This document shows positions 57,870 to 64,000 of a stretch of DNA of 64,000 nucleotides, piece by piece. Location: NCBI RefSeq assembly GCF_000203815.1, contig NW_004457729.1, positions 3,596,674 to 3,660,673 of the forward strand. Direction: 5' to 3'. Below the pieces are notes generated by a model that worked only from the letters and a program-made list of their open reading frames with translations, was not told the origin of the DNA and did not search any database. The position numbers and the translations under genes are program-made. Position 1 is the stretch's first letter. Each line of letters begins with the position of its first letter. This DNA is from Cavenderia fasciculata (lineage: Eukaryota > Evosea > Eumycetozoa > Acytosteliales > Cavenderiaceae).

Positions 57870-58802
57870 CTACTCTGGTAAATTGTACCTCTGGAAATAT
57901 TCGTGTGGTAAACCAAATGCATCAATCTCTGTTTCGGGTTGCATGATATCACATATTATCTCTTGGATCTTCTCTAATGACCCATTCCATTTCATTTGAA
58001 CCTTGACTTTCTCCCAAAAGCCAGGAACATTTTTCAATAGGTATTCCTTGGTGCATTTAGCAGAACCAATGATCAATATGTTGGTATCATAATCTTCATA
58101 GCTATAGCCATGGTCTCTTCCCTTTCTTAATTGGAATTTAATTCTCTTGCCAGATAGAGTCATGACTGACCCGATAACTTCAGTTCGGAAATCAGTGCAT
58201 TTTGAATGATGATAACCTATTTGTTCAATTGAATGATATTCGACCGACTCTAACACAAATAATGATTCTAGATCATCTCTATACATGTCCAAGTGGTCTT
58301 GATCAAGAGCTTTCATTTTCTTTGCCAATAATGCTTGATTGGTGATAGATTGCTGATCACGGATTTTACATACAAGATATTGACCAGACATGTAGAAATG
58401 TTGTTGTATTCTAAGATGATAAGTTCTATAATACCTTGATATAAATACATCTTTCCATCCATTGATACTTTTTACCTTTGGATAGTTGATATTTGTTCCA
58501 AAAAGGTAATCATCATCTTCATCCTCATCATCATCAACACTACCACCGCAGCTTGGTTCAATGACAGGTTTAAAATCCTCCAAATTGGAGTTGGGAGTAT
58601 AATCTTGTGGCAGTAATGACAAACTTGTCCATCTAACATAGCATAGTTGTTGCCAAAATGAATCATTGTCAAATAACCTATTCCAATTCTTGTTGACAAA
58701 GAGGAATGGGAATGATAACATATATCTATCACCTCTTACACACTCTACTATGATTTGTTTAATGATCAATAATGATAAAGCAGGTAATTCGGTTGTTGTC
58801 AT
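57870..58802 (-). CDS. F-box-like protein
   Basis: Single exon, 310 residues. The first ~55 residues fit an F-box: LPALSLLIIKQIIVECV, then FPFLFVNKNWNRLFDNDSFWQQLCYVRW, where the Trp and following Leu are typical. F-box proteins bring substrates to SCF ubiquitin ligases through SKP1. An acidic patch (DDDEDEDDD near 90-98) follows, then a region with no recognised repeat, rich in Tyr and Lys, holding two Cys (CTDFRTEVIGSV, SAKCTKEYL). There are no WD, Kelch or LRR repeats, so the substrate part is unknown. It ends 1.1 kb from the TmcB-like gene on the same strand, not an operon. Confidence 0.72.
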   Translation of the reverse strand: MTTTELPALSLLIIKQIIVECVRGDRYMLSFPFLFVNKNWNRLFDNDSFWQQLCYVRWTSLSLLPQDYTPNSNLEDFKPVIEPSCGGSVDDDEDEDDDYLFGTNINYPKVKSINGWKDVFISRYYRTYHLRIQQHFYMSGQYLVCKIRDQQSITNQALLAKKMKALDQDHLDMYRDDLESLFVLESVEYHSIEQIGYHHSKCTDFRTEVIGSVMTLSGKRIKFQLRKGRDHGYSYEDYDTNILIIGSAKCTKEYLLKNVPGFWEKVKVQMKWNGSLEKIQEIICDIMQPETEIDAFGLPHEYFQRYNLPE

Positions 58803-58915
58803 AATAGTAATAATATTATTGAAAGTAATAAATCAATAAAATAAAGTAAAAAAATGAGAAGGGTCGTGGATGATAAAAAATTTATGAATAAATTAAATAA
58901 ATATTTTTATGTTTG

Positions 58916-61900
58916 TTAATCTTCATCAATAATTTTATCACTAACATGCATAAATTGGATATCTTCAGGAGCAAGACGAAGCATTGCAAGAGTATGTATA
59001 TGTTGAACGCGAAGACGATTGATAAAGGGACGGAAGAGGATGAGGTAGATGAGCACGAGTAGGACGGTGGATACGGACAAGATGGCGGTGATGATGTTGA
59101 GTGCCTTGGTTTGAATCTCTTGCCAGTACTCAAAGAATCTAAAAGTGGTGCGATCGAGCCCATCACTAATGTCGGGATACATGGCATTCATCCACACGAT
59201 GTCTGGATCGGTCCCGGTCATCGCTGAACGATTTTCATAGGCTAAATTGAGAGAATGTTGGATCATTTGCTCGATCGTCCAATCCAAACCAAATATAGTG
59301 TCCTTGTAATAGGGATCCTGGGGCTGACGACACTCGGATTGGTCGATACGATAACATCCAAATGTGCCATCCATCACATCTTCAGTACGAGGAATATCGA
59401 TGAGTGACTGATGATTCTTTTGGAATGCAAGGGTGGTGTTGTGTATATCATGTTGGAGATTATCACCCTCGTCTGGTGGTGACAATAGCTTGGTTGTGTA
59501 ATAGTGTAAAAGTCGAGAATCGGCTGTACGGTAGGCACAGAGCGCAAGGTCATACCCAGCTTGTTGATCGACAAATATTTGTGCAAAACTTACGAACAAT
59601 CCCATGGTCAATATACCAAAGAGCAGGAATAATGCAAAACTATATGAAACATGTAGTCTACGTAATACCACACGTAACGATCGTTTGTTGATATTTCTTT
59701 TACTTGTACCATCCCATCCACCAATTCTTTTCTTGACAGTGGCAGTGGCAGTAGTAGTAGTACTATCACCAACTATTTTGGCGGGAGATAGTAAAGGTAA
59801 ATGATGATCCTCTTGATCAAGAACTGCAGTTCCATCTTCTCCACCACCTTTGGTTAATTCTTCACCTTGTAATAATATATTTGGTGATGAAGAAGAAGAT
59901 TCTGGTAAAAGGGATGAAGATGATTTGTTGACCATCCTCGAGGAGGAGGAGGAGGGGGAGGAGAATGGGCTATGACTATTGTTAACTTGATCATCTTCAT
60001 CGTCACCACTGGTCAAATCAAATTGGATATCACGATCTGACCCACTTTCAAGATTAGAAAGTTTAACCTTTTTGGTAGCCATTTTCAAAACGAGGTCGTG
60101 AGGAGCAAGAGCAAAGAGTACGAGTGTACGTATCTTTTCTCTCGAAATTCGACTCACGATTGGACGGAAGAGGAGGACAGCGAGGATAAAGAGCAATCCA
60201 AAGATGGATACCCACACATACAAGATGTTGAGAGAATTGTTGTTGGCTGACAAGAGGATAGTGCCGACGTAAGCCTTTTGAACGAGGAGAAAAGAGTCGG
60301 ACAAGGTCTGAGTGTTTTTGGTGACGAATCTGAATCCAGGGTCACGACTAATTTCGGTGCCAAAATCATCGATCGCGTAGCTGTTGATGACACGGGCATT
60401 CTCGACATACATATTACCACCCTTCCACACGTTGAATGGCTGCGTGACGTATTTAAAGTCGGTGGTGTTGTCATTGTAGGCGTTGGTTCCGATCAGCATC
60501 ATCATGTCGATAACCGGTTTGTTGTAGACTGCACGCAGCAGGGCAGAGTTGGCCGGATTGGTCTTGTTGAACTGGGGATAGGAGAAGAGGACGCTGCCAA
60601 TGTCATAGACACCAGAAATACCAGCCTGGCGCTTGAGCGTGGCAATGGGGTCGCTGACATAGGCCTGCGGACTCTTTTCGCCATAGTAGATGGCCCGATG
60701 AATATTCTCCATAATGTTGATGCGACGCACATTGTCGTGTTGGTGGTACGCAAAGCCCGCCGAATTATTGGCCAGGGCGTACTGGTTCATGAGCAGGAAA
60801 TTGTTGGCTACTTGGACACTCTCTGACCCCAAGCTGCCAAGTGACAAAACACCCTGGAAAGCATTACGTTGCGCAATCATTTGATTACGAAGCACGACCA
60901 ACACGACAATGGCAAAGATGACAGTGGCCAACGTCGTAAATATCATCAACCATGAAAGACGAGAAATTGAGTTGCTTTGTTGATACGCAGCATAATTCGA
61001 TCGACTATGATAAGATGATCCAGTTGCATCACTAGAATCGTCGCCAGATAAACCACCACCCGATTTTTTATCTTGTGTTGATGAATTTTCGGGAATTCTT
61101 ATTGTTTTTTGTTCCCCTCTGCGCAGGGAACCAGCCGCAGCTGAAGTATCAATACTAATACGCTCCAATTGAATTCCACCAGTACTGGCACCATCACCCA
61201 TTATATCTAGGTCGGATGGAATACTACTAGACAACCGACGAGTATGTTCAATAGATAGACTCTTGGACATATTGTCTTCGATCGTATCTGCCTTTTTAGC
61301 TAGTTTGAAAGAGTGGTCTCTGTCACGCACCACCTCTTCGACAAACTGGGCATAGTCACGAATGACACGAACCGAGTTGGGGTTGAGTCCAAGCAGCCGT
61401 TCATACTGTTCGGTGGCCCTCGTCTCGGATGTGGCAATCTTGCCCGAGAGCGTAGAGAGGGCATTGAGATCGATCGTTTCGTGCAAGAGATGTCTCCAGA
61501 ACCGATTGATATAGTTGAGACAGGATTGGTGGGATCGACGTGCCCCAAGATACAACTTTTTAAACTCCATGTACGTGACAAAATCTTGAATCTTGCCACT
61601 GGGACCACGCAGATCGGAATCCATCATTTGCTCACGCTCCTTGTCACGTTGAAAGATAAAGAACCGAATATCAAATGGCGGGTTCATACGACGAAGCTTT
61701 TCCAACGATGCATAGCCAACATGACGATCTTGACGAACGGTAAAGAGATAGTTTGCATAGGCCATCCACAGAAGCGAAGAGTTTGGATAGTACTGTAATC
61801 CACATTGGAACAGTAGATTGGCGCGATCAATAGCTGCTTGATCACGTTGATTACCACCACGTGATGCTAGAATACGACGTGACATTATTTCAATAAACAA

Positions 61901-63882
61901 AGGCATTGAAAACCACTTATCAAAAAATGGAAATTTAATTTGACTTTTGCTTCCCAATGTTACAGGTTCTTCAAATTTTACAATCTTTTCACCATTTAAA
62001 TTATTATTATTATTTATAACTTCCATTGTTTGAACTGATGTTTGTGGTGGAACATTTGTTAAATATTTTAATTGTTTATATAAATATTTATAAAATAGTT
62101 CTAAAATCAAAAAATAACTAAAAGTTAATATTTAATAATATATTAATATAGTTTATAATAACTTACTATTTAAAAAGAAACCAAGGAAAAATGAAGGAAT
62201 TAAACCAGCAACTACTAAATAACTTGTAGCTGGTGATTCAGTATCATTTACAATCATTGTTAGAATGGTACAAAATGATACCCATAGGACGATTGTATAT
62301 AATCCAGACTTGATTTGATTCAATCTCTGATTATTATAGGGAAGTAAAATGATGGAACCAAAAGACAGTAAAAGTAACCCAATAAAAAATACAATTGCCA
62401 ATAACCATGGATACCCTTTTAACAATTCAAAAAAGAATGCAAATATTGTTTTAACAAGTAATATGGTTAAATCAAACTAAAGTATAAAGTAAATAATTAT
62501 TATTATTAATATGAATAAATAAATATAAATATATTTATATAAATATTTTTTTTCTTTTTTTTTAACATACTCTAGCATGAGGTTTAGCAAATCTATCAGA
62601 AACTGAAGTATCAAATTCATAATAGGTAACACTCGAACAAACAGCAATGATTGTAAAAAGAATGATGAAAACGATGGAAAAGATGGTGATTGGCATATTC
62701 TCTGGTCCGTAGCAAAGAATGTCTTGACTAGCGAATCGAGTCAGATAGTATCCTCCTCCACTCTCTGAATCCTTTGAACAGTTTAGACCGATGAGAAACA
62801 GAGAAAGCAGTGGAATGTAGAGCACGGCGACAGTCGATGAAACAAACCATCTCAAAGTTCGAATGATCCAAATGTTGGCTATCTTTCCTTGATAGAATGT
62901 ATAGGCGACATACCAAATGTTGATAAATCCCAATACCATAAAGGCAATGGCCACCCAAAATAATACTGTAAATCCTTTATATGCTAATACATCTGCTGGA
63001 TGTGATATTGGTGATACGATTTTTTTTAAATAACTATAAATAGAAATAGAAAAAAGAAAAGAAAAGATAAGAAAGAAAGAAAGAGTAAGAAGAGAAAAGT
63101 CGATCAATCAAAGTATAGATTTGATTTGATTTGGTACTTACAATCCTAGATCACCACCCCAAGGGAATACACTTTTAAATCCAAAAGATATTAATTCTAT
63201 AAAAGGTATTGATACAGATAGATATATAAATAGATATATATAGATATATATAGATTGATATTTGATTAGATTATCATTGTCATGTGTGGGTAGTAGGTAT
63301 GTGGGGATGGGTATGATCTGATGAACAATAGACTAAAATAAACCTATTGGTCAGATCATGAAGATGAAGATGATGATGATGGTGCAAAAAAAAAAAAAAA
63401 CCTCTTCTCGATGATTTTCAAACCTCCACATATTTTAAAACGAGGAACCTGGTATTTTGGAGGGTTGGAATTGGCCCTTAATGGTTGTCTTTTGTCTTTT
63501 CATCATGACAACCCAGTGCATGAACTGTTTAAACTATATCCTCGCTCGTGCTTTTACAGTACTGCTACTTGAACACAATACAATACTACTTACGAATAAA
63601 TTCAATGATCAATGCAATGATTGTTAATGCTTTTGGAAATGTATTATTCTTTGTCATTGCATATAGTACTCCGAAAATACCTATACATATTTTATTAATA
63701 AAATGGAAAATTAATGGGTTAATAAATTTCTTGAAATACCATACTTTTTATTCTCTATCTCTCTCTGTTTCTTCTTACTTACCCTTTTCAATTGATTTGG
63801 AAAAGTTTAATAGTCTATTTAAACTACCAGAAGAATCAGTTCCAGATGTTCTGGATTTACTTGATCTCCTTGATGAAGACAT
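58916..63882 (-). CDS. TmcB-like multi-pass membrane protein with TPR-like segment
   Basis: Six exons on the minus strand: 63783-63882, 63594-63680, 63142-63196, 62571-63033, 62167-62476, 58916-62100, giving 1399 residues with consistent phases. After a Ser/Arg-rich N-terminus come about seven to eight hydrophobic segments (~45-345), starting IFGVLYAMTKNNTFPKALTI, typical of the Dictyostelium TmcB (tiny macrocyst) family, also found in ciliates. Residues ~390-590 are a TPR-like helical region (SLLWMAYANYLFTVRQDRHVG, LLGLNPNSVRVIRDYAQFVE). The C-terminal half holds more membrane segments (WLMIFTTLATVIFAIVVLVVL, VSIFGLLFILAVLLFRP, FALFLLFGILTMGLFVSF, ILSVSTVLLVLIYLILFRP) and two ...LFRP..R......L..LAP.D repeat-like juxtamembrane motifs. 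In D. discoideum a tmcB mutant makes small macrocysts, hence the name. Function in this species is inferred from family only. Intron 3 (63197-63593) is much longer than the others. Confidence 0.83.
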
Positions 63883-64000
63883 TGTAGTAGTTGTTGTTGT
63901 AGATAATAATAATTATTATTTACAATGAGATATAAATAAATAAAAGATGAGGAGGAAATCAGAAAAAGTAGTTTGAGGTCCTCAAGCAAGGGGACAAAAT

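Overview
This is nuclear DNA of a social amoeba (Dictyostelia). The coding regions are AT-rich and full of Asn, Gln, Ser and Thr runs. Introns are short and AT-rich with GTAAGT/GTATGT donors, and intergenic DNA is packed with simple repeats and oligo(dT) tracts. Two multi-exon genes resemble families I associate with dictyostelids (a TmcB-like membrane protein and B-box/GTPase proteins). The species cannot be fixed by eye. No tRNA, rRNA, CRISPR or transposon was recognised.

Layout. 0-14.7 kb holds ordinary cell-biology genes: a PIG-Y-like GPI-anchor subunit, VPS28 (ESCRT-I), SPT4 (minus strand), a Gln-rich protein, a small spliced protein of unknown function, RFC1 (clamp-loader large subunit) and a TMEM164-like acyltransferase. 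14.7-27.1 kb holds three large related multidomain GTPase genes. 27.5-32.6 kb holds a small possible mitochondrial protein, an LMBR1-like membrane protein and a fourth related gene (B-box plus GBP-like GTPase alone). 32.8-42.5 kb holds adenosine kinase, a type II membrane ENPP-like phosphodiesterase, a USP37-like deubiquitinase and mitochondrial methylmalonyl-CoA mutase. 42.9-50.6 kb holds a protein kinase fused to a GNAT acetyltransferase and TRM5 (tRNA m1G37 methyltransferase). 54.4-63.9 kb holds a leucine-rich-repeat protein, an F-box-like protein and the TmcB-like membrane protein. Two long gene-free stretches (45.9-48.8 and 50.6-54.4 kb) are mostly low-complexity sequence upstream of genes.

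The most unusual part is the GTPase cluster. Three genes share a C-terminal core: helical segment, MORN-like segment, AIG1/septin-like G domain, Cys/His cluster, coiled coil. Their intron phases match. Two have one type of N-terminal domain; the third replaces it with a B-box and a second, GBP-like GTPase domain and has duplicated the helical+MORN unit. The fourth gene carries only the B-box+GBP part. The layout fits exon-bounded domain shuffling plus tandem duplication and gene conversion, a pattern common in innate-defence GTPase families. The defence role is inference only. Two of the three large genes each carry one reading-frame break in an A homopolymer, which may be assembly errors.

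Several gene models differ from the longest single open frame. Methylmalonyl-CoA mutase gains a small first exon encoding a likely mitochondrial presequence. The kinase-GNAT gene starts 65 codons inside its longest frame. VPS28, RFC1, TRM5, the TmcB-like gene and the GTPases were assembled from 4-8 exons each, with splice phases checked by exon length.
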